A stretch of 64,000 bases of DNA from an uncultured Lachnospiraceae bacterium (GTDB lineage: Bacteria; Bacillota; Clostridia; Lachnospirales; Lachnospiraceae). The notes beneath the pieces were generated by a model, which was given only the letters and a program-made list of their open reading frames with translations, did not search any database and was not told the DNA's origin. Below are positions 8,015-15,539 of the stretch, in pieces (position 1 is the stretch's first letter; the number at the start of each line of letters is the position of its first letter). Where the stretch lies: NCBI GenBank assembly GCA_930989745.1, contig CAKNMY010000002.1, positions 1-64,000 of the forward strand, written 5' to 3'. A program made the position numbers and the translations under genes.

Positions 8015-9724
8015 CTACATCCCCATGAGCGATGTGAAGACCTGGTAAACGTTCAGCGCGCCGTATCCCCACTCTCTGTTGGGGTAGGAGAGTTCGCGGC
8101 TGCGCGTAGCTCCCCGTATTAGAAAAGATTTGATCTCCGAGGCGGTGTAGTACCGGACAGGTTCCCGCTTCAGCCCCCATTCCAGCAAAAGCGCACAGGC
8201 TCCCGCGGTGAGGGCGGTGGATTGACTCGAGCCGGTCCGGTTCACGTAGCTTCCCACGGGGCCTGGCCCCGTAAGATTGACGCCGGGAGCACACAGCTCC
8301 GGCTTGATGCTTCCGAGACGTCCGTAGCCGCGTCCGGAATGGATATAGAGACTCTTGCTTACCGCGTCATAAGTGCTGACAGAGATCGCGCCGGGCGAAA
8401 CGGATGGCGTGGTGAGCGTCGTGTAGGGATTGGGAGCCAGGAAAACCACATCGGGATTCGTAAATCCGGTGATCGGGAGCCACATGTGGAATTCCTCGTT
8501 AAATGTGGTGTTGGAGGAGTAGACATTGATGTTCCAGATGCCCGGAGTGGGATAGAAAAAACGCATGAAAATAAGCTGATCGCCGGATACCGGCTGAACA
8601 ATCTCATAATTCACCTGTATCCGCGTGCGCTCCAGGATAAAGGAGATGTTCTCGCTCTGCCCGAGACGTGCGGGGATCCGGGGGATAATCTCTCCGACCG
8701 GTGACTTAAAGCCAATGGAAAATACAGCGGGAGCCTGCCCCCACAGTTCCAGAGAGAAACCGGTGGAATTCTCAGGGACCCGGATTTCAGCGGTATGTAC
8801 CTCCCCATTTTGCTGCATGCTGCCGTAGTAATGGTGCGCCCTGCCCGTCTCATTTCCGCATCCTGCTACCGGGACCACGCCGCTGAGATTTCCGAGCGCG
8901 GTGAGTGTCTTGCACAGAGGCATATAGCCGTCGTGGCTGCCCTGATTGCTTCCCAGCCCAATACAGATCACCAGCGGCATCTTCAGCCCCTGGGCGGCGC
9001 GGACCAGATAGTTCATGGCAGCCAGCATGTCGTTCTCCTGATAAGCCTCCGCTCCCGCAGATACGCGGAAATATTCCATCAGATGCGCTTTGGCGGGCTT
9101 GAGCTTGACCGCGAGAATGGAGCTTTCGGGAGCTGCCCCGGAGAATTCCGCCGCGGGGTCGGGCGTGCCTGCCGCCACCCCGGCGAGGTGCGTGCCGTGT
9201 CCGGAAGTATCTCTGGACGGTACAATTTCCCAGGGATTCTCAGAGCGGAGCGCCCGGTCAATATCCTCCTTCGAGAACTCCGCACCGTAGGGATAGAGGG
9301 CAGGATGCGGCCCATCCTGCAGAGTCTGGTCCCAGATGGAGAGGATGCGCGTATTTCCCTGAGCATCCAGGAATGCCGGATGAGTATAGTCGATGCCCGT
9401 ATCCAGAAATCCGATGAGCACGCCTCGGCCTGTGAGGCTCAGGGCGGGCTGCTGCGCTGCCTGAGGGATTCCTGAGACAGAGAGCGCTTCTGTGCTCAGA
9501 GGAGTGTAGAGCTTTGGAATCGAGTTATAAAACGCTGCCTCCAGATAATTTTCCGGGGCATTTTCACGCGGGAGAAATATAACGCTGTATTCCGTTCCCA
9601 GATCCAGCGTGTAATATTCGCTGAAAATCTCCCCGAATCCCCCGGCGTTCAGAAGGGGACGGGGTATGAGGATATCCGTATAATTGTCTGAATAGATCTG
9701 TTCCGTGATGGTTGAGGTTGCCAT
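8015..9724 (-). CDS. S8 subtilisin-family serine protease, Csp-like
   Basis: A 569-residue subtilase without signal peptide. The triad is visible: D108 in GFLDTGIDYTHP, H176 in DTSGHGTHLAG, and the nucleophile near S500 in TGSSQSTALTAG, where the usual GTS is GSS. The AGCGNETG region supplies the oxyanion Asn. The long N-terminal segment and overall layout resemble the clostridial Csp proteases that process germination factors in spores. The gene diverges from a second, shorter subtilase. Candidate sporulation promoter elements lie upstream. Substrate is unknown. Confidence 0.88.
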   Translation of the reverse strand: MATSTITEQIYSDNYTDILIPRPLLNAGGFGEIFSEYYTLDLGTEYSVIFLPRENAPENYLEAAFYNSIPKLYTPLSTEALSVSGIPQAAQQPALSLTGRGVLIGFLDTGIDYTHPAFLDAQGNTRILSIWDQTLQDGPHPALYPYGAEFSKEDIDRALRSENPWEIVPSRDTSGHGTHLAGVAAGTPDPAAEFSGAAPESSILAVKLKPAKAHLMEYFRVSAGAEAYQENDMLAAMNYLVRAAQGLKMPLVICIGLGSNQGSHDGYMPLCKTLTALGNLSGVVPVAGCGNETGRAHHYYGSMQQNGEVHTAEIRVPENSTGFSLELWGQAPAVFSIGFKSPVGEIIPRIPARLGQSENISFILERTRIQVNYEIVQPVSGDQLIFMRFFYPTPGIWNINVYSSNTTFNEEFHMWLPITGFTNPDVVFLAPNPYTTLTTPSVSPGAISVSTYDAVSKSLYIHSGRGYGRLGSIKPELCAPGVNLTGPGPVGSYVNRTGSSQSTALTAGACALLLEWGLKREPVRYYTASEIKSFLIRGATRSRELSYPNREWGYGALNVYQVFTSLMGM

Positions 9725-9755
9725 TTGAGTCTGCCGCCTGTCTGCCTTTTTTGAA

Positions 9756-9784
9756 ATAGTATGCGCGCTTTCGGGATTTTATAA
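9756..9784 (-). promoter_or_regulatory. Candidate sporulation-sigma promoter of the Csp-like protease
   Basis: On the minus strand, TTATAAA (9778-9784) is followed after 14 bases by CATACTAT (9756-9763). The -10 matches the CATACnnT pattern of mother-cell sigma-E (and CATACTA of sigma-G); the -35 is only a partial match. Confidence 0.4.
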
Positions 9785-9844
9785 GCCTTTTCCCGGCGAC
9801 GGCATATGCTATAGAAACGGAAGAACATAAAAAGGACAAAGCAT

Positions 9845-10699
9845 ATGAAACCAAATAAATATGGACTTACCGGGAAGGGCATCGGCGTTGCAGTCATGGA
9901 TACCGGGATCTTCCCTCATGTAGATTTTGACTCCAGGATCGCGGCGTTTGCGGACTGGATTTCACATAGGCCGTACCCCTACGATGACAACGGACACGGA
10001 ACGCATGTGGCGGGGCTTTTAGGAGGAAGCGGGGCTGCCGGGCGCGGAAAATACCGCGGCGTGGCGCCGGGGTGCACGATCATTGCGCTGAAAGTGCTGG
10101 ACAGAAACGGCAATGGGAAGAAAAAAGATGTTCTGAGCGCCCTGGACTGGATTCTCGCCAACAAGGAGCGTTACGGCATCCGCATCGTGAATATTTCCAT
10201 CGGGAGCAATGAGGCGGGCAGAGCGCTGCAGGATAAGCTGATCGAGGGCGTGGAGCGCGTCTGGGACAGCGGCCTTGTCGTGGTGACGGCTGCGGGGAAT
10301 ATGGGACCGAAGCCGGGAAGCATCACTGCGCCGGGCAGCAGCCGGAAGGTCATCACCGTGGGTTCCAGCGATATGCTCACAGGGGCACAGAGAATTTCAG
10401 GCAGGGGGCCTACACGGGACTGCGTCTGCAAGCCGGATATCGTAGCGCCGGGGAACAGCATCACTTCCTGCGCGCCCGGCAATGGAAGGCATCCTTATGC
10501 AGTTAAGAGCGGCACGTCCATGTCCACGCCCCTGATTGCCGGAGCTGCGGCGCTGGCGCTGGAAAAAGATCCGACGCTCACAAACGTGGAGATTAAGATG
10601 CTGCTGAAACAGTCCGCGGAGGATCTGGGATATCCGAGAAATTTGCAGGGTTGGGGAAAATTTAACCTTGACATCTTCCTGGATAATGTATACAATTAA
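9845..10699 (+). CDS. S8 subtilisin-family serine protease (intracellular type)
   Basis: A compact 284-residue subtilase with no signal or propeptide: D19 (VAVMDTGIFPH), H51 (DDNGHGTHVAG), oxyanion Asn in TAAGNMGP and S225 (KSGTSMSTPLIAG). All catalytic residues are intact and the size fits intracellular subtilisin/AprX-like enzymes. It diverges from the larger Csp-like protease with 120 bases between starts. Its 3-prime end contains the promoter for the following citrate synthase gene, so the two transcription units are physically nested. Confidence 0.9.
   Translation: MKPNKYGLTGKGIGVAVMDTGIFPHVDFDSRIAAFADWISHRPYPYDDNGHGTHVAGLLGGSGAAGRGKYRGVAPGCTIIALKVLDRNGNGKKKDVLSALDWILANKERYGIRIVNISIGSNEAGRALQDKLIEGVERVWDSGLVVVTAAGNMGPKPGSITAPGSSRKVITVGSSDMLTGAQRISGRGPTRDCVCKPDIVAPGNSITSCAPGNGRHPYAVKSGTSMSTPLIAGAAALALEKDPTLTNVEIKMLLKQSAEDLGYPRNLQGWGKFNLDIFLDNVYN
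10668..10696 (+). promoter_or_regulatory. Sigma-A promoter of the Re-citrate synthase operon
   Basis: TTGACA (10668-10673) and TACAAT (10691-10696) with a 17-base spacer form a near-consensus promoter inside the last codons of the preceding subtilase. Transcription would begin near 10703. Confidence 0.8.
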
Positions 10700-10730
10700 G
10701 GAAATTGTATGATTGTATACGATAATACAA
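10687..10730 (+). promoter_or_regulatory. GntR-type operator cluster over the promoter
   Basis: Several copies of a TTGTAT/ATACAA half-site occur: palindrome TGTATACA (10687-10694) on the -10, ATACAATT (10690-10697) facing AATTGTAT (10703-10710), and TTGTAT-N6-ATACAA (10713-10730). FadR/FCD-type GntR regulators commonly bind TTGTATACAA-like palindromes, and such a regulator is the second gene of this operon. Autoregulation is inferred. Confidence 0.65.
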
Positions 10731-10755
10731 GGATACAGAAAGAGGAGAGGTTATT

Positions 10756-12144
10756 ATGATAAACAGAAAAGTTAAGATGAACCAGCAGACCAACCTTCTG
10801 GAGCTGGAGGAGCACATGTATCCGCTGGTGGATGTGGAGAATCCGAACGTATTCCGCAATCTGTTCCCCTATACGGAGGTTCCGAAGATTGCGTTCAATG
10901 ACCGTATTGTGCCGCACCATATGCCGGAGGAGATCTGGATCACGGACACGACGTTCCGCGACGGTCAGCAGTCCCGGGCGCCGTATTCCACGGAGCAGAT
11001 CGTGACGATCTATGATTATCTGCACCGTCTGGGCGGTCCGAATGGAAAGGTGCGTCAGTGTGAATTTTTCCTGTACAGCAAGAAGGACAGAGACGCTGTG
11101 TATAAATGTATGGAACGGGGGTATCAGTTCCCGGAAGTGACGAGCTGGATCCGCGCGAACAGGAAAGATTTCGAGCTGGTTCGGGATATTGGCATGAAGG
11201 AGACCGGTATTCTCGTAAGCTGCTCTGATTATCATATTTTCTATAAAATGAAGATGACCCGCCGCCAGGCAATGGAGCATTATCTGAGTATTGTAAAGGA
11301 GTGCCTGGAGATCGGCATCAGCCCGAGATGCCACCTGGAAGACATCACGAGGGCAGATATTTACGGCTACGTCATTCCGTTCTGTCTGGAGCTGATGAAG
11401 TTAAGAGAGCAGTATCAGATTCCGATCAAGGTGCGCTGCTGTGACACGATGGGTTACGGAGTCAATTATCCGGGAGCCGTAATCCCCCGTTCTGTACCGG
11501 GCATCATTTACGGTATTATGATCCACGCCGGTGTGCCCTCTGAGCTGATCGAATGGCACGGGCACAACGATTTCTATAAGGCAGTCAGCAACTCCACGAG
11601 CGCATGGCTCTACGGGGCAAGCAGCGTGAACTGTTCTCTGTTCGGCATCGGCGAGCGCACGGGAAATACGCCGCTTGAGGCAATGGTCTTTGAGTATGCT
11701 CAGTTAAAGGGTACGCTCGATGGCATGGATACGACGGTCATCACCGAGCTGGCGGAATATTACGAGAAGGAAATCGGATATCATATTCCGGAGAGAACCC
11801 CGTTTGTCGGCAAGAATTTCAATATCACCCGCGCGGGCATTCACGCGGACGGACTGCTGAAAAATGAGGAAATTTACAATATTTTTGACACCGAGAAGTT
11901 TCTGAACCGCCCGGTGGAGGTGGCTGTATCCAACACCTCGGGCCTGGCGGGCATCGCGCACTGGATCAACACGCATTACCGCCTGAAAAACGAAGCGCAG
12001 GTTGACAAAAACTGTGAATTGGTTACAATGATAAAGGCATGGGTTGATAAGCAGTACGAGGACGGCAGGGTGACGGTCATGACGGACGAAGAGATGGAGA
12101 CCATCGTTGCCGAAACCTGCGGCCGCCTGAATATAAAACTGTAA
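10756..12144 (+). CDS. Re-citrate synthase (LeuA/homocitrate synthase fold)
   Basis: A 462-residue HMG-CoA-lyase-like enzyme with DTTFRDGQQSRAPYS near residues 65-80 and HGHNDF later. It matches the Clostridium kluyveri type Re-citrate synthase rather than 2-isopropylmalate synthase: the usual DTTLRDGEQ is DTTFRDGQQ and there is no LeuA regulatory domain. Re-citrate synthase condenses acetyl-CoA and oxaloacetate, replacing ordinary citrate synthase in some anaerobes. Context agrees: NADP-isocitrate dehydrogenase lies downstream, giving 2-oxoglutarate for glutamate. No aconitase gene is in the window. GGAGAGG precedes the ATG. Confidence 0.8.
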   Translation: MINRKVKMNQQTNLLELEEHMYPLVDVENPNVFRNLFPYTEVPKIAFNDRIVPHHMPEEIWITDTTFRDGQQSRAPYSTEQIVTIYDYLHRLGGPNGKVRQCEFFLYSKKDRDAVYKCMERGYQFPEVTSWIRANRKDFELVRDIGMKETGILVSCSDYHIFYKMKMTRRQAMEHYLSIVKECLEIGISPRCHLEDITRADIYGYVIPFCLELMKLREQYQIPIKVRCCDTMGYGVNYPGAVIPRSVPGIIYGIMIHAGVPSELIEWHGHNDFYKAVSNSTSAWLYGASSVNCSLFGIGERTGNTPLEAMVFEYAQLKGTLDGMDTTVITELAEYYEKEIGYHIPERTPFVGKNFNITRAGIHADGLLKNEEIYNIFDTEKFLNRPVEVAVSNTSGLAGIAHWINTHYRLKNEAQVDKNCELVTMIKAWVDKQYEDGRVTVMTDEEMETIVAETCGRLNIKL

Positions 12145-12161
12145 GAGGGAAGGATCAGGCA

Positions 12162-12818
12162 GTGAACATGGAAAACACATCGCTGCGGAGCAGAGTTTTT
12201 CATCAGATCCGCAACGATATTCTGAACGGAAAATATCAGAAGGGCGATGAACTGACGGAGTCGGCGCTGGGAAAGGCGCTTGGCGTTTCAAGGACGCCGG
12301 TGCGCGAGGCGCTGCGTCAGCTCGCCCTGGAAGGGCTGGTGGAGAATGTTCCGAACCGCGGGACATTTGTGACAGGGATCTCTTCCCAGGACGTGGAGGA
12401 TATTTATATGATCCGCTCCAAGCTGGAGGGACTGTGCGCCCGCCTTGCCGCGAAGCGGATCACCGCAGAGCAGCTCGAGCAGCTGGAGGAGGCTGCGTAC
12501 CTCTCAGATTATCACACCATGAGGGAACATTATGAACAGGTCGTGGAGCTGGACAGCAGGTTCCACGAGCTGATGTATGAGGCATGCCAGAGCAGGATCC
12601 TGGCTCACACCCTGTCGGAGTATCATCAGTATGTGAAGCTGGCGAGACGCCATTCCATCGAGCACAGGGTAAGGATCAGGAAGTCTAACGAGGAGCATCA
12701 GCAGATTCTGGATGCGATCCGCAATCACGACGGCGACAGGGCAGAGGAGCTTGCCACCCGGCACATTCTGAACGTGATTGAGAATTTGAAGGAATGCCGG
12801 GAAGAAAAGCCAGAGTAA
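12162..12818 (+). CDS. GntR family regulator with FCD domain
   Basis: A 218-residue regulator with an N-terminal winged helix ([21 protein letters not shown]) and a C-terminal all-helical FCD domain with likely metal-binding residues ([14 protein letters not shown]). It sits between the Re-citrate synthase and isocitrate dehydrogenase genes and probably controls them through the TTGTAT/ATACAA sites at 10.7 kb. The ligand may be citrate or another organic acid, which is inference. The start is either GTG 12162 (7 bases after GGAAGG) or ATG 12168. Confidence 0.88.
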   Translation: MNMENTSLRSRVFHQIRNDILNGKYQKGDELTESALGKALGVSRTPVREALRQLALEGLVENVPNRGTFVTGISSQDVEDIYMIRSKLEGLCARLAAKRITAEQLEQLEEAAYLSDYHTMREHYEQVVELDSRFHELMYEACQSRILAHTLSEYHQYVKLARRHSIEHRVRIRKSNEEHQQILDAIRNHDGDRAEELATRHILNVIENLKECREEKPE

Positions 12819-12837
12819 AATACAGGAGGAAAAAGAC

Positions 12838-14040
12838 ATGAGCAAAATCAAAATGACCACTCCGCTCGTGGAGATGGACGGAGACGAGATGACCAGGATC
12901 TTATGGCAGATGATCAAGGACGAGCTGCTGGAGCCGTTCGTGGAGCTGAACACGGAATATTATGATCTGGGCCTTGAGCACCGCAATGAGACTGACGATC
13001 AGGTGACCGTGGACGCAGCGAACGCGACGAAGAAGTACGGCGTTGCCGTAAAGTGCGCGACCATCACTCCGAATGCCGCGCGCATGACCGAGTATAATTT
13101 AAAAGAGATGTGGAAGAGCCCCAACGGAACGATCCGCGCGATGCTGGACGGAACCGTATTCCGCGCTCCGATCGTTGTCAAGGGCATTGAGCCGTGTGTG
13201 AAGAACTGGAAGAAACCGATCACTCTGGCAAGACACGCGTACGGCGACGTGTATAAAAATACCGAGATGGTGATTCCGGGTCCTGGAAAAGTGGAGCTGG
13301 TCTACACCGCGGCGGACGGAACTGAGCAGCGCGAGCTGGTGCATGAGTTCAAGGGACCGGGAATTGCCCAGGGCATGCACAACCTGAACAGCTCGATCGA
13401 GAGCTTTGCGAGAAGCTGCTTTAACTATGCGCTCGATACGCACCAGGATCTGTGGTTCGCGACAAAGGATACAATCTCCAAAAAATATGACCACACGTTC
13501 AAGGATATTTTTGAGGAGATCTACGAGAAAGAATATAAAGAGAAATTTGAGGCAGAGGGAATCACATACTTCTATACTCTGATCGACGACGCGGTAGCGC
13601 GCGTGATGAAGGCAGAGGGCGGATTCATCTGGGCATGCAAGAATTATGACGGCGACGTGATGAGCGATATGGTTTCCTCAGCGTTCGGTTCTCTCGCAAT
13701 GATGACCTCTGTTCTGGTATCTCCTCAGGGTTATTATGAATATGAGGCGGCGCACGGAACCGTACAGCGCCACTACTATAAGCACTTAAAGGGCGAGGAG
13801 ACTTCCACAAACTCTGTGGCAACGATCTTCGCATGGAGCGGCGCGCTGAGAAAGCGCGGCGAGCTGGACGGAAACAAAGAGCTCATGGAGTTCGCGGACA
13901 GACTGGAGGCTGCTACGCTGAAGACGATCGAGAGCGGAAGGATGACGAAGGACCTGGCGCTGATCACCAGTATCGAGAACCCTACGGTGCTCAACAGCAG
14001 AGAATTCATCCTGGAGATCCGCAAAGAGCTGGAAAAATAA
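12838..14040 (+). CDS. icd: NADP-dependent isocitrate dehydrogenase
   Basis: A 400-residue enzyme of the eukaryote-like homodimeric class ([54 protein letters not shown]). It oxidises isocitrate to 2-oxoglutarate with NADP. It differs from the E. coli Icd class, as is usual in Lachnospiraceae. AGGAGG stands before the ATG. With Re-citrate synthase upstream it forms the oxidative branch of an incomplete TCA cycle for glutamate supply. Confidence 0.94.
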   Translation: MSKIKMTTPLVEMDGDEMTRILWQMIKDELLEPFVELNTEYYDLGLEHRNETDDQVTVDAANATKKYGVAVKCATITPNAARMTEYNLKEMWKSPNGTIRAMLDGTVFRAPIVVKGIEPCVKNWKKPITLARHAYGDVYKNTEMVIPGPGKVELVYTAADGTEQRELVHEFKGPGIAQGMHNLNSSIESFARSCFNYALDTHQDLWFATKDTISKKYDHTFKDIFEEIYEKEYKEKFEAEGITYFYTLIDDAVARVMKAEGGFIWACKNYDGDVMSDMVSSAFGSLAMMTSVLVSPQGYYEYEAAHGTVQRHYYKHLKGEETSTNSVATIFAWSGALRKRGELDGNKELMEFADRLEAATLKTIESGRMTKDLALITSIENPTVLNSREFILEIRKELEK

Positions 14041-14070
14041 TCCGGTTTTTGAACGCTTCAAAAAAATTGC

Positions 14071-14099
14071 TTGACAGCCGCCCGTTTTGTGATTAGAAT
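14071..14099 (+). promoter_or_regulatory. Sigma-A promoter of the pheST T-box transcript
   Basis: TTGACA (14071-14076), a 17-base spacer and TAGAAT (14094-14099) form a strong housekeeping promoter directly before the T-box leader. Confidence 0.85.
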
Positions 14100-14106
14100 A
14101 TATGGC

Positions 14107-14383
14107 AGATAATGAAAAGAGCTGTGAAGGCGTCAGTAGGAATGCAGTTTCTTACAGAGAGAGGAGGTCACCGGCTGAAAGCTTCCTCAAGTTCAGCTGT
14201 ATTCTGAGATTCCCGCCGGAGCTCCGCTTCTGAACATATGGAATTCCAAGTAGGAAGCGGCGTGGCTGCGCGTTAAGCAGGCAATGAGTGTCCGGGTCCT
14301 TATGTGTCCCGGAAATCAGGGTGGTACCGCGGAGTTTACAGGCTTCGCCCCTTTATGTTACACAGAGGGGCGGAGCCTTTTTT
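14107..14383 (+). promoter_or_regulatory. T-box leader, probably phenylalanine-specific
   Basis: The leader has the hallmark AGGGTGGTACCGCG (14318-14331) that pairs with the uncharged tRNA acceptor end, an AGTA motif (14135-14138) in stem I, a stem pairing GAATGCAG with CTGTATTC, and then GAGA followed by TTC (14210-14212), which fits a Phe specifier codon. Uncharged tRNA-Phe would stabilise the antiterminator and allow pheST transcription. The specifier assignment is by eye; pheS downstream supports it. Confidence 0.9.
14341..14383 (+). terminator. T-box terminator
   Basis: GGCTTCGCCCCT (14341-14352) pairs with AGGGGCGGAGCC (14366-14377; one mismatch), followed by TTTTTT (14378-14383). It competes with the antiterminator formed by the T-box motif. 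Confidence 0.9.
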
Positions 14384-14437
14384 GGTATATAAAAAGCCCG
14401 TCCCCAGACACAGCTTAAAAAGAAAAGGAGAATAGCG

Positions 14438-15472
14438 ATGAGTGATCTGACAATCAAAGAAAAACTCCAGGCGATTCTGGATGAAGCCAGTGAGAAAATT
14501 GAGGCTTCCGATGCCCTGGACAAATTAAATGATGTGCGCGTCAGCTTCCTTGGGAAGAAAGGCCAGCTGACCGCTGTACTGAAAAGTATGAAGGACGTTG
14601 CTCCGGAAGACCGCCCGAAGGTGGGACAGATGGTAAACGAGGCGCGTGAGAAGATCGAGAGCTGCCTGGAGGCGACAAAGGAAGCTCTGGAGAAATCCAT
14701 GCTGGAAAAGCGTCTCGAGGAGGAAGTTATCGACGTGACGCTCCCGGCAAAGAAAGCCGAGGCGGGACACCGCCATCCCAACACCATTGCCCTGGAGGAA
14801 GTGGAGCGCATCTTCGTGGGTATGGGATATGAGGTTGTGGAAGGCCCGGAAGTGGAGTACGCGGACTATAACTTCACGAAGCTGAACATTCCGGAGAACC
14901 ATCCGGCACGCGATGAGCAGGATACATTCTTCATCAATGACGCGATTCTGCTGCGCTCTCAGACTTCTCCGGTGCAGGCGCGTGTGATGGAAAAGGGTCA
15001 GCTCCCGATCCGTATGATTGCGCCCGGACGCGTATTCCGTTCCGACGAGGTGGACGCTACGCACTCCCCGTCCTTCCATCAGATCGAGGGAATGGTGATT
15101 GACAAGCATATTACGTTCGCTGACCTGAAGGGAACTCTGGAGGAATTCGCAAAAGAACTGTTCGGACCGGAGACAAAGACCAAGTTCCGTCCGCATCACT
15201 TCCCGTTCACAGAGCCCAGCGCCGAGGTGGATGTATCCTGCTTCAAATGCGGCGGAAAGGGATGCCGGTTCTGTAAGGGAAGCGGCTGGATTGAGATCCT
15301 GGGCTGCGGTATGGTACACCCGCATGTGCTGGAAATGTGCGGCGTAGATCCGAACGAGTACACGGGATTTGCGTTCGGCGTAGGCCTGGAGCGTATCGCG
15401 CTGCTGAAATATGAGATCGACGATATGCGACTGCTGTACGAAAACGACGAGAGATTCTTAAGCCAGTTCTGA
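14438..15472 (+). CDS. pheS: Phenylalanyl-tRNA synthetase alpha subunit
   Basis: A 344-residue class II synthetase subunit with an N-terminal coiled coil, motif 2 region (RMIAPGRVFRSDEVDATHSP) and motif 3 (FAFGVGLERIALLKY). It forms an alpha2beta2 enzyme with PheT and carries the catalytic site charging tRNA-Phe. AAAGGAG precedes the ATG. Controlled by the T-box upstream. Confidence 0.97.
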   Translation: MSDLTIKEKLQAILDEASEKIEASDALDKLNDVRVSFLGKKGQLTAVLKSMKDVAPEDRPKVGQMVNEAREKIESCLEATKEALEKSMLEKRLEEEVIDVTLPAKKAEAGHRHPNTIALEEVERIFVGMGYEVVEGPEVEYADYNFTKLNIPENHPARDEQDTFFINDAILLRSQTSPVQARVMEKGQLPIRMIAPGRVFRSDEVDATHSPSFHQIEGMVIDKHITFADLKGTLEEFAKELFGPETKTKFRPHHFPFTEPSAEVDVSCFKCGGKGCRFCKGSGWIEILGCGMVHPHVLEMCGVDPNEYTGFAFGVGLERIALLKYEIDDMRLLYENDERFLSQF

Positions 15473-15539
15473 CGGGCTGTAATCTATATCAGGATTCCGC
15501 TGCCGCTGCAGGCGGCGTGAGTGAAAAGAGGAGAATAGC

